From an uncultured Steroidobacter sp. (GTDB lineage Bacteria > Pseudomonadota > Gammaproteobacteria > Steroidobacterales > Steroidobacteraceae), in the NCBI GenBank assembly GCA_946478975.1, contig CAMLEO010000173.1, positions 1 through 14,987 of the forward strand: a stretch of 14,987 nucleotides of DNA, given 5' to 3'. Positions 1 through 8,400 of the stretch are shown here, piece after piece (position 1 is the first letter of the stretch; each line of letters starts with the position of its first letter). The notes beneath the pieces are model-generated. The model was not told the DNA's origin, did no database searches, and saw nothing but the letters and a program-made list of their open reading frames with translations. Both the position numbers and the translations under genes were made by a program.

Positions 1-97
1 CGAGCAGGGCGCGAAAGAGGCGGGCAAGCTGCGCCTGGAAGGCAAGGAGTACATCGTCCAGGAAGGCGATGTGATGCACTTCCGCTTCAACGTTTGA
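1..97 (+). CDS. ychF: YchF/Obg-family redox-regulated ATPase, C-terminal end only
   Basis: Only the last 31 codons are in the window, read from base 2 to the TGA at 95-97. The peptide contains [17 protein letters not shown] and ends in VMHFRFNV. This is the characteristic C-terminus of YchF, the TGS domain at the end of the universally conserved Obg-related ATPase. The family prefers ATP over GTP and is linked to ribosome binding and the oxidative stress response. The nucleotide-binding part lies upstream of the window and cannot be checked. The gene converges on the outer-membrane protein gene at 143-733. The call rests on remembered family sequence but is very distinctive. Confidence 0.93.
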   Translation, partial: EQGAKEAGKLRLEGKEYIVQEGDVMHFRFNV

Positions 98-109
98 TTT
101 GATGCGGGA

Positions 110-128
110 TCGGGGCGTTGCGCCCCGA
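110..128. terminator. Stem-loop between convergent genes, possible shared terminator
   Basis: TCGGGGCG (110-117) and CGCCCCGA (121-128) form a perfect 8-bp, GC-rich stem with loop TTG. It lies between the ychF stop (97) and the stop of the convergent gene (143), where a bidirectional terminator is expected. Neither strand has a clear run of U after the stem, so a purely intrinsic terminator is uncertain. Confidence 0.5.
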
Positions 129-142
129 CCCCCAGTTCGTAG

Positions 143-733
143 TTAGAAATTGAAGCGGCCTTGAGCGCCGATCACGCTCTCGTCGCCGCCGAGCGTAACG
201 ATCGCGCCCGCCGACCACTGCGACGTGAAGTTATAACGCGCTTCGCCAATGATGTACGTGTCGCCATCCAGGCCTGCGACATCGAAATCGAAGTGCTCCA
301 CACCCGCTTCCACTTCGACCTTCGGCGCCACGACTGCACGAATGCGCGCACCGACGAACAAGCCGGTGTCGTCGTCGTTGAAGCGGCCCACGTCCACCTC
401 GTACTTCACGAAACCTCCACGGGCCACCAGGTCTAGGTTGTTGCCCAGCGGCCAGTGACCGCCGCCGCCGATCAGGAAGCGCGTGGCATCGACACCGCTT
501 TCCAGGTCCAGCGACTCATATTCCGCCACGGCGAAAAAGTTCTCATAGACGGGGATCGAGCCGCGCAGCTGGAAGCCGTCGCCGTCGACGTTCGCATTGT
601 CCGAGTCGATCTTGGCATCGACGTAGCGCGCCACGTCGACATAGCGATAGCTGAAATTGTCCGCGGCCGAGGCGGCCAGCGGCAATGCAAATACGGCAGC
701 AGCACCGATCAGGTTTTTCAAGTTCATCTTCAT
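143..733 (-). CDS. Small outer-membrane beta-barrel protein
   Basis: A 196-residue protein on the minus strand. Residues 1-23 form a classical signal peptide (charged MKMNLKN, hydrophobic GAAAVFALPLA, cleavage after ASA). The mature part alternates polar and hydrophobic residues with acidic turns, as in an 8-10-stranded outer-membrane barrel, and ends in RFNF with a terminal Phe, the usual Bam-complex signal. The opening NFSYRYVDVARYV and overall size recall the Ax21/OmpX-like barrels of Xanthomonadaceae relatives, but I cannot assign a named family or substrate. A second ATG two codons in (725-727) could be the true start; neither has a strong ribosome binding site. The gene diverges from the secretion operon, and the two share a 226-bp intergenic region. 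Confidence 0.8.
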   Translation of the reverse strand: MKMNLKNLIGAAAVFALPLAASAADNFSYRYVDVARYVDAKIDSDNANVDGDGFQLRGSIPVYENFFAVAEYESLDLESGVDATRFLIGGGGHWPLGNNLDLVARGGFVKYEVDVGRFNDDDTGLFVGARIRAVVAPKVEVEAGVEHFDFDVAGLDGDTYIIGEARYNFTSQWSAGAIVTLGGDESVIGAQGRFNF

Positions 734-861
734 AGGATCAGTTGTCTTTCAATCGCGCGTTCGTTGCGCTGACCGTATTTTACTAGGCGGAAATATTCTG
801 CGCTCGTATTCAACATTCGACCGTCGGCGGTTGGCGACAGCGCACCGCGGGATGTATTCGA

Positions 862-877
862 GCTGTCCGTGGACAGC
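862..877. promoter_or_regulatory. Perfect inverted repeat overlapping the -35 box, candidate operator
   Basis: GCTGTCC (862-868) and GGACAGC (871-877) are perfect 7-bp arms around a central GT. The right arm covers the TGGACA hexamer of the promoter below, so a dimeric repressor bound here would block RNA polymerase. The arms are too close to form a stable RNA hairpin, which favours a protein-binding site. The regulator is not in the window. Confidence 0.5.
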
Positions 878-898
878 CGGCGTGCGTTCATCTATATA
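870..898 (+). promoter_or_regulatory. Sigma70-like promoter for the type I secretion operon
   Basis: A -35 hexamer TGGACA (870-875, 5 of 6 matches to TTGACA) is followed after exactly 17 bases by TATATA (893-898, 4 of 6 matches to TATAAT). Initiation would fall near 905, giving a leader of about 55 bases before the ATG at 960. This is the best promoter-like pair seen in the divergent region 734-959. No transcript data support it, and high-GC hosts often use weaker consensus sites. Confidence 0.5.
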
Positions 899-959
899 GA
901 AGCGGCGGTATGTAATTTTGGCGCGCGAACGGATTCGCTGAAGCGGAATAACGAACAAC

Positions 960-3140
960 ATGGCGCAGGGAACTGCCAACGTGCGCGCGGTGCCGGTCGC
1001 AACGGAATCGCTGCGCGCCGAACAGAACGATCGCAGGGATCTCGGGCTGCTGGGCCTCGCGATGCTGGCGCAATATCACGAAATTGCCGCCGATCCCAAG
1101 CAACTGGCGCACCACTTCGGTTTGAACAGCGAGCTGTTCGATGAACAGACGCTGTTGCTCGCCGCCAGGCACCTGGGCTTGAAAGCCCGCGTCATTGCTC
1201 ACCCCGCAGCACGGCTCGACAAGATCACGTTGCCGGCACTGGCGCTGCAGCTGGACGGCTCGCATTTCATCGTTGCAAAGGTCAGCGACGGCAATGTGCT
1301 GATTCACGACCTGGCGCTTCAACGTCCGCAGATGCTGTCGCGCGCGGAGTTCGAGTTGCGGTATTCCGGCAGATTGCTGGTGGTGACTTCCCGGGCCTCG
1401 GTGCTCGGCGAGCTGGCGAAGTTCGACTTCCGCTGGTTCGTGCCGGCGGTGGTGAAATATCGCAAGCTGCTGCTCGAAGTCTTCGTGGTGTCGTTTTTCA
1501 TCCAGCTGTTCGCGCTGGTGACGCCGCTGTTCTATCAAGTGGTGATGGACAAAGTGCTGGTCCATCACGGCCTGACGACCTTGACCGTGATCGTCATCGG
1601 CCTGCTGTCGATTGCCACCTTCGATGTGACTCTCAACACGCTGCGTGCTCACGTGTTCGCGCACACCACGAGCAAGATCGATGTCGAGCTGGGAGCGCGG
1701 CTGTTCCGTCACATCATGGCGCTGCCGTTGGGATATTTCCAAGCTCGCCGCGTCGGCGACACCGTTGCGCGCGTGCGTGAGCTGGAAAACATTCGCAGCT
1801 TCCTGACCGGCCATGCGCTGACCTCCGTACTAGATTTGTTATTCACGGTCGTGTTCCTGGCGGTGATGTTTTATTACAGCGGCTGGCTGACGCTGATCGT
1901 GCTGGTCTCCCTGCCGATCTATGCGCTGTGGTCGGCATCGATCACGCCGCTGCTGCGCAAACGGCTCGATGAGAAGTTCGCGCGTGGCGCCGATAACCAG
2001 TCGTTCCTGGTCGAGACGGTCAACGGCATCGGCACGGTCAAAGCCACGGCGGTCGATACGCGTATGACACGCACGTGGGACAAACAGATCGCCGGCTACG
2101 TCGCCGCCAGCTTTCGTGTCACCCGGCTGGCAAACATCGGCCAGAACGGCGTGCAGCTGGTGCAGAAGCTGAGCTCGATCGCGGTGCTGTTCTTCGGCGC
2201 CAAGCTGGTGATCGAAGGCAAGTTGTCGGTCGGCCAGCTGATTGCGTTCAACATGCTGTCCGGGCAAGTCACCGCGCCCATCATTCGACTCGCGCAGCTC
2301 TGGCAGGACTTCCAGCAGGTCGGCATTTCGGTCGAACGGCTCGGCGACATTTTGAATACCCGCACCGAGCTGCCGGCCAGTCGCATGGCGCTGCCGGACA
2401 TCAAAGGCCGTGTGACGTTCGAACGTGTGACGTTCCGCTACCGGCCGGACGCGCCCGAAGTGCTCGATCGTATCGATCTGGACATCGGCGCCGGCGAGGT
2501 GATCGGCATCGTCGGCCGCTCGGGTTCCGGCAAGAGCACGCTGACCAAGCTCGTGCAACGTTTGTATGTACCCGAGCGTGGGCGAGTGCTGATCGACGGC
2601 CACGACCTGGCGCTCGCCGATCCGGCCTGGCTGCGTCGTCAGCTCGGCGTGGTATTGCAGGAGAATTTTCTTTTCAATCGCAGTATTCGCGAAAACATCG
2701 CGCTCAGTGATCCCGGCCTGCCGTTGGAACGAGTCATTCAAGCGGCCAAGCTCGCGGGCGCGCATGATTTCGTCCTGGAGCTGCCGCAAGGTTACGACAC
2801 GCCAGTGGGCGAGCATGGCACGGCGCTCTCGGGCGGTCAGCGACAACGCATCGCCATTGCTCGTGCGCTCATCACCGATCCGCGCATTCTGATATTCGAT
2901 GAAGCGACCAGCGCACTCGATTACGAATCCGAGTATGCGGTGATGTCCAACATGCGTGCGATCTGCGCCAATCGCACCGTGCTGATCATCGCGCACCGGC
3001 TCTCGACGGTGCGCATGGCGAATCGAATCGTGGTCGTCGATAAAGGCCGTATCGTCGAGTCGGGAACTCACGCCGAGCTGGTCGATCGCGTGGGTGGTCA
3101 TTACGCGCATCTGCATCGGTTGCAGCAGGGTGTCGTATGA
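960..3140 (+). CDS. hlyB: HlyB-type type I secretion ABC transporter (permease/ATPase)
   Basis: A 726-residue half-transporter (E. coli HlyB has 707) that powers one-step export of RTX proteins across both membranes. Residues about 20-145 are a C39 peptidase-like domain in which the catalytic Cys position is Leu28 ([14 protein letters not shown]) while His102 (GSHFIV) remains, so it should bind but not cut the substrate. The transmembrane region spans roughly 160-440 and includes the HlyB-like segments [20 protein letters not shown] and [17 protein letters not shown]. The ATPase has Walker [10 protein letters not shown] (519-527, Lys525), Q-loop Gln567, signature LSGGQ (623-627), Walker B ILIFDE (643-648) and H-loop His679. 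Nearly every region reads like HlyB. The start is the ATG at 960; its ribosome binding site is weak. It overlaps the next gene by 4 bp. Confidence 0.96.
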   Translation: MAQGTANVRAVPVATESLRAEQNDRRDLGLLGLAMLAQYHEIAADPKQLAHHFGLNSELFDEQTLLLAARHLGLKARVIAHPAARLDKITLPALALQLDGSHFIVAKVSDGNVLIHDLALQRPQMLSRAEFELRYSGRLLVVTSRASVLGELAKFDFRWFVPAVVKYRKLLLEVFVVSFFIQLFALVTPLFYQVVMDKVLVHHGLTTLTVIVIGLLSIATFDVTLNTLRAHVFAHTTSKIDVELGARLFRHIMALPLGYFQARRVGDTVARVRELENIRSFLTGHALTSVLDLLFTVVFLAVMFYYSGWLTLIVLVSLPIYALWSASITPLLRKRLDEKFARGADNQSFLVETVNGIGTVKATAVDTRMTRTWDKQIAGYVAASFRVTRLANIGQNGVQLVQKLSSIAVLFFGAKLVIEGKLSVGQLIAFNMLSGQVTAPIIRLAQLWQDFQQVGISVERLGDILNTRTELPASRMALPDIKGRVTFERVTFRYRPDAPEVLDRIDLDIGAGEVIGIVGRSGSGKSTLTKLVQRLYVPERGRVLIDGHDLALADPAWLRRQLGVVLQENFLFNRSIRENIALSDPGLPLERVIQAAKLAGAHDFVLELPQGYDTPVGEHGTALSGGQRQRIAIARALITDPRILIFDEATSALDYESEYAVMSNMRAICANRTVLIIAHRLSTVRMANRIVVVDKGRIVESGTHAELVDRVGGHYAHLHRLQQGVV

Positions 3141-4558
3141 GACTTGCCGCCCAGGCGCTGTGGGAGTTCGGCAAGCGCTACAGCGATGCCTTCAAAGCAG
3201 CGTGGTCGACGCGGGCGAGCCTGGAAGCTCCAGCACGAAACGCGGATGAGCTGGCGTTCCTGCCCGCGCACCTGGAGCTCATCGAAGCGCCGGTGTCGCC
3301 GACATTGCGTTGGACGATGCGGCTGATCATTGGCTTTTTCTGCGTGGCCTTGCTGTGGTCGCTGTTCGGCCGGCTCGACATCGTGGCCGTTGCTCCGGGC
3401 CGGACCGTGGTGAGCAGCCGAACCAAGGTGTTACAGCCGATGGAAACGGCGGTCGTGCGTCGAATCCTGGTGCGCGATGGGCAGCAGGTGAAGGCGGGCG
3501 AGCTGTTGATCGAGCTCGATGCCACCGATGCATCTGCGGAGCTCGACAAGGCCAATGAAACATTGATCAACGCGCGCGTGGCCGAGGCGAGATACAGTGC
3601 GCTCGACACAGCATTGAACACATCGGTACCGCCCAAGGTGCAAACATCCGGCGACGTTCCGCCGCAGCGGCTCGAATGGGCACAGCAGCTGGCGAGCAGT
3701 GACTTCAGCGAATACCGGGCGAAACAGCAGAGCCTGCAAGCCACCATCGCCTTGCGTCGGGCGGAGTCCAACACGGCGTCCTCGCAGATCGCATCGCTGG
3801 AAGAAGGCGTCCGCATCGCCCGGGAGCGCGCCGCAAACATGGAACGCTTGATCGACAAGAAATATGTCTCGCGTCACGAGTTTCTCGCCCAGGAGCAGCA
3901 ACGCGTCGAGATGGAACGCGCGCTGACTGCACAGCAGGCGCGATTGCAGGAAACACTCTCAGCCATCGATGCCGCCACCGACGAGCTGCGCGTCTTGAAT
4001 GCGGAGACGCGACAGAAAGTGCTCGATGGCTTGCGTCAGGCCCGCGAAGAGATCGCTCAGTACACGGCGCAGGTGACGAAGACTCAGCAGCGTCGCCAGC
4101 TGATGCAGCTGCGAACACCCGTGGACGGCACTGTCCAGCAGCTCGCCGTGCACACCGTCGGCGGCGTTGTAACGCCCGCGCAGGAATTGCTGGCTATCGT
4201 GCCATCCGAGGAAACATTGGAAGTGGAAGCCACGGTGCTCAACAAAGATATCGGCTTCGTCCGGGCGGGGCAACGTGCGACCATCAAGGTCGAGAGCTTT
4301 CCATATACGCGCTATGGTTATCTGCAAGGCGTCGTCGAAAGCGTTTCGCACGATGCCGCACAGGACAAGAATCTCGGCCTCGTGTTTCAATCGCGCGTCA
4401 AACTCGATAAAGCGTCGCTGTTCATCGATGGCGTCACGGTGGCGCTCACTCCAGGCATGACGCTCAGCGTGGAAATCAAAACCGGCACGCGGCGCGTGAT
4501 CGATTATGTGCTCAGTCCGCTGCTCCAACATCAGAACGAGGCGTTGCGCGAACGATGA
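3137..4558 (+). CDS. hlyD: HlyD-family type I secretion periplasmic adaptor
   Basis: A 473-residue membrane fusion protein (HlyD has 478) that joins the inner-membrane ABC transporter to a TolC-type outer-membrane channel. It has a cytoplasmic N-terminus of about 60 residues and one membrane helix near 60-78 ([18 protein letters not shown]). A lipoyl-like half-motif lies around 95-130 ([18 protein letters not shown]), followed by a long, Gln/Ala/Arg-rich coiled-coil hairpin at about 135-320. The second lipoyl half is near 325-350, and a beta-barrel carries the RTX-HlyD signature [16 protein letters not shown]. The C-terminus [19 protein letters not shown] matches the HlyD pattern. Start ATG overlaps the stop of the transporter gene (ATGA), implying translational coupling. 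Confidence 0.95.
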   Translation: MRLAAQALWEFGKRYSDAFKAAWSTRASLEAPARNADELAFLPAHLELIEAPVSPTLRWTMRLIIGFFCVALLWSLFGRLDIVAVAPGRTVVSSRTKVLQPMETAVVRRILVRDGQQVKAGELLIELDATDASAELDKANETLINARVAEARYSALDTALNTSVPPKVQTSGDVPPQRLEWAQQLASSDFSEYRAKQQSLQATIALRRAESNTASSQIASLEEGVRIARERAANMERLIDKKYVSRHEFLAQEQQRVEMERALTAQQARLQETLSAIDAATDELRVLNAETRQKVLDGLRQAREEIAQYTAQVTKTQQRRQLMQLRTPVDGTVQQLAVHTVGGVVTPAQELLAIVPSEETLEVEATVLNKDIGFVRAGQRATIKVESFPYTRYGYLQGVVESVSHDAAQDKNLGLVFQSRVKLDKASLFIDGVTVALTPGMTLSVEIKTGTRRVIDYVLSPLLQHQNEALRER

Positions 4559-5415
4559 TGAAGCTCCTGTGTTTGGTTGCCTGCTTTATCGCGGCCGTTG
4601 CGACCGCCGCGAGCGGCGAGTCCGGTCTGCCGACCTATGCATCTGTGCGCGCCGAGGCGAACGTCAAGCGCGGCCCGCCTCCCGCAAAAGATCGCAAGCG
4701 GCCCGAGAACTTCTTTCAGCTCGCAGGCGCAGCCGATGCCAGGCTTTGCGGCGACGTGCTCAAAGCGTTCAACGAGCGCGGACGCTATAGCGGCGAGGAC
4801 GGGACGCGCTGGCTGCTCGATAACTCGCATCAAATCGATTTTTCCAGCATCGATTCACGGGCGACGCCTGGAACGCAGTATGTCTTTCCGGATGTCGAGC
4901 ACGCCAGCGTCGACGTGGACGCTGACGGCAAGGCCGAGCACGTGTATCGACTGAACAGCGTGCTGCACAGCCTGTGGATTCAACGGCTGATGATTGTTTC
5001 CGATGATCTGCAGCGCCAGCCCGAACTGCTGGCCGCGCAGGCCGAGCGCTGCAAGAGAATCGAACCTCGCGCAGATTGCGACAGCGTCCACACGATGATC
5101 AGGTACGCCGTCGCTGCGAGAGTGCCAGAGCGGCCTGCCGACGAATGGCTGTTCAGCAAACAAAACGTGTTGAGCTGGGTGACCGCCGACGAAGCGTCCG
5201 AGCGCCTCATTTTCATCGACCGCAACCAGGCAAAGCGCAATCTTCCCAGCCAGTCGGACGCGTACTGGAGCCTGTATGCTCTGGCTGCCGGAGTAGTTGC
5301 GGTCGCAGCCCCGCTGCACGATTTCGCTCCGCCGGAGCTGCTGGTGTTTGCGCCGAGCCAGCAGCGAGTCGGAACCCTGCAATGCATCCTCATGCCGGTC
5401 GCATGGCATAAGTAA
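4555..5415 (+). CDS. Exported protein of unknown function in the RTX operon, candidate immunity or accessory factor
   Basis: A 286-residue protein I do not recognise. It begins with a signal peptide ([10 protein letters not shown] then FIAAVATAA, cleavage near residues 18-20), so it should act in the periplasm or outside. LVAC at 7-10 resembles a lipobox, but the hydrophobic stretch before it is too short to trust. The mature part has four Cys (65, 166, 175, 277), enough for two disulfides, and an acidic loop DVDADGKAEHV (120-130) like the calcium loops of VCBS/FG-GAP repeats. The rest looks mixed alpha/beta with no extra membrane span. Its ATG overlaps the hlyD stop, and the RTX gene starts 26 bp after its stop, so it is part of the operon. 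A periplasmic immunity protein and a secretion or folding helper are both possible. Confidence 0.85.
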   Translation: MMKLLCLVACFIAAVATAASGESGLPTYASVRAEANVKRGPPPAKDRKRPENFFQLAGAADARLCGDVLKAFNERGRYSGEDGTRWLLDNSHQIDFSSIDSRATPGTQYVFPDVEHASVDVDADGKAEHVYRLNSVLHSLWIQRLMIVSDDLQRQPELLAAQAERCKRIEPRADCDSVHTMIRYAVAARVPERPADEWLFSKQNVLSWVTADEASERLIFIDRNQAKRNLPSQSDAYWSLYALAAGVVAVAAPLHDFAPPELLVFAPSQQRVGTLQCILMPVAWHK

Positions 5416-5428
5416 ATAATCATCGAGC

Positions 5429-5435
5429 AAAGGAG
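5429..5435 (+). promoter_or_regulatory. Strong ribosome binding site of the RTX gene
   Basis: AAAGGAG lies 6 bases before the ATG at 5442. It is the strongest Shine-Dalgarno sequence among the four genes of the operon and fixes this start. It fits a need for more cargo than transporter from one message. Confidence 0.85.
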
Positions 5436-5441
5436 TCGCTC

Positions 5442-8400
5442 ATGCCCTCAGCAACGGAAAGCCTTGGTCAGCTGCACACGGATTACGGCAGCTACGCCAC
5501 GCCCAGCGGCGTGCCCGGCAACTTCCAGGACTTGGTGACCTGGAAACTGATGGAACTGGAGAACGCCGCCTTCAACGGCCAGATCCACGCTGTGCCCACC
5601 AGCAGCGGCACCAGCTATACGGTGACGTTGGGCTACGGGCTGGACATCGAACGTTACGGCAGCTGGAGCGAAGTTCGCGCGCTGATCGTGTTCGGCCTCG
5701 GCGGCGAGCAGGCCCTCAGCGAAACTCAGATCCAAGGACTGGACCTGCTGCGCCAATACAAGCAAGGCGCGACGGCATGGACTGCACAGAATGTTGCTGC
5801 AATGGCCGACGGCGAGACATCGCCGACTGACGCCTGGACTGCCGAGCAGGCCGCGGCGATTGCGAGTATCTCATTTACTCAAGCGCAGGCGGAGTCCGTG
5901 CTGCGCGCGATGACGTTTGGCAATGTGGATGCCGGCGTTTCGGAGCAGCGTTCGACGCTGGGAGACGTACGCCGGCTCATCAGCGCCAACTACGGCATCG
6001 GCGAGGCGTTCCCGGAAAGTACCGAGCTCGCCTCGATGATCATCATGAAATATCGCGGCGACTTCAGCGGCTTCGGCAATCCAGACAATATTTTTACTTC
6101 GAGCAGTTACGCCACGGCCGGCGCGCGCCGTGCGGAGTTCTGGTGGCGTATCGTCAACAAGATCAGCCGCGAGTCGCTGGGTGGAGTGCGCAGCAGACTG
6201 GAGCTCAACGCGCAGATGTTTGGTTTGCTTCCCGGCGGCGCCAGTGCCACCAACGCGGAAGCGGTGCTGCAGGCGATGTCACATCTGTGTCGCAACCGCC
6301 TGGAGGCCGGGCACGGTTCGTCGGACGCACGGGTGCGCAGTATTTTTGATGCGGGCCTGGCATCCGGAATCGCGATGCTGCGTGAGACCTACGCCCCCGA
6401 AGGGCCGGGCTTCGATGTCGTGCAGCTCGCGAAGGAGGCCGGCGAGACATTGAACGTACTGACATACGCCGAATCTCATAACCTGCTGCGCAACCTGATG
6501 GTCGGCAGCAACAACACCGATACGCTCAACGGCGGCGCGCATACCGATTACCTCTGGGGCCGCGGCGGCAACGACACGATCAACGGCGGCGCCGGCGATG
6601 ACTACGTGTTCGGAGGCGAGGGCGCCGATACCGTGCATGGCGGCGACGGTAAAGACGACCTGCGTGGCGAGAACGGCGATGATGTGATCTACGGCGAGGC
6701 GGGTGCCGATCATATCTATGGCGGCGCAGGTGCGGATACGCTCGATGGTGGAGCGGACGGCGATTATCTCTACGGCGGCGCGGGGCGTGACAACCTGCGG
6801 GGCGGCGCCGGCCACGACTATTACTTCGTCGATGCTGAGGATGTCATCGAGGACGCAGATGGCCTCGGTAACGTGATCTTGAACAATCGCGTGCTGTCCG
6901 GCGGTTCGCGGACCGAGGACGATCCCGAAGATACCTATCACGGCGGCGGCAACGTGTACGTCCTGCGAGGCCGGACGCTCACCATCAACGGCAGCCTGGT
7001 GATCAACAATTTCAGTAACGGTGACCTGTTCATCAATCTCAGGACCGAGCCCGACGACCAGCCGCCGCCGCCGCCGGATGAGACGCCGAACACCGACGAC
7101 GCCGAGCATCGCACTTCGCCGATCGTGCTCGACCTGGACGGCGATGGCATCGAGACGCTGCAGCTGGGCGCCAGTTATTTCGATCTGAACGGCGACGGTT
7201 TGAGCGAGCTGTCCGGCTGGGTGAGTCCGGACGATGGTCTGCTGGTGCAGGATCGTGACGGCGACGGTCGTATCACCAGCGGCGCGGAGCTGTTCGGCAA
7301 CAACAGCGTGCTGAGCAACGGCCGGCTCGCCGACAACGGCTTTCAAGCGCTCGCCGAATACGACAGCAATGGCGACGGCATCGTCAATTCACAGGATGCT
7401 GGCTATGCATCGTTGCAAGTCTGGCGCGATCTGAACGGCAACGGCATCAGCGATGCCGGCGAGCTGCAAAGTCTCGCGAGCGCGGGCGTGACATCGATCA
7501 GCCTCAATTACAGCAACTCTACGTACGTCGATGCCAACGGCCATCAGCATCGTCAGGTTGCAAGCATCGTCCTGGCGAACGGCACCGCGTCTACCGCCGC
7601 CGATGTCTGGTTCAAGGTCGACACCGCGCGCCGACAGAACACCGGCGCCATCGAGTTGACGCCGGAGGTTCTGGCGCTTGCCAATGCCAAAGGCTTCGGC
7701 AACGTGCAGGACCTGCGCCAGGCGATGGTGCTCGATCCCGGTTTGAAGGACCTGCTCAATGTATATGTATCGGCGACGACTGCCGCTGAACGCGATGCCG
7801 CGCTGGATGATTTGATCTATCGCTGGTGTGGTGCTGCGAACGTCGATCCGAACAGCCGCGATCCCACCAGAATTTACGGCCACGTGATGGATGCCCGTCA
7901 GCTGGTCACGCTCGAGAACCTGGTCGGCCATTCGTACCTGGGCACGTGGTGCTGGGGTGAACGCGATCCCAATCCGCATGGCCAGGCGGCGCCGCTGCTG
8001 ATCGCCGAATATCTGGAATTCAAACGGTTCACCGCCGCGCAAATCCTTGCGCAGACCGAGTATGCGCCGGAGCTGGGCGATCTCATCAAATCGGTGTTCG
8101 GCTCCGATGCTGGCAGCATCCAGGTGGATTGGAGTGCCGTGCAGGGCAGGCTGGAAACGCTGCTGACGGCGGGTGCGGCCGACCGCATCGTCGGCATCAT
8201 CAAAGTCCTGACCGACCTGGGCACCTACTCGCCAGGTTATCGCGCTGCTCGCGATGCCACCTTCAATGCGATTGTCGCTGCGAACTCCGCGCTCGCGCCG
8301 TTCTTCGATTTCTCTGCTGTGGTGGGTACCAGCGGCAATGACACGTTATACGGCAACGATACCGGCACGACCTTCCACGGCGTGCAAGGCGACGATCGAA

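Noticed and set aside
777..782. TAAAAT on the minus strand as the -10 box of the outer-membrane protein gene
   Set aside because: The hexamer is good, but no -35 is found at 15-18 bases upstream, so I do not call a promoter.
1839..3116. Minus-strand open frame of 425 codons opposite hlyB
   Set aside because: It is the shadow of a fully conserved HlyB ATPase reading frame; its product is Asp/Arg/His-rich and lacks any domain.
4555..4584. Lipoprotein signal (LVAC, residues 7-10) in the exported protein
   Set aside because: Only about five residues precede the motif, too short for a lipoprotein signal; a normal cleavage after ATAA fits better.
7062..7076. (CCG)5 tract as a phase-variation switch
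   Set aside because: Slippage in units of three would only change the number of prolines in a linker, not the frame.
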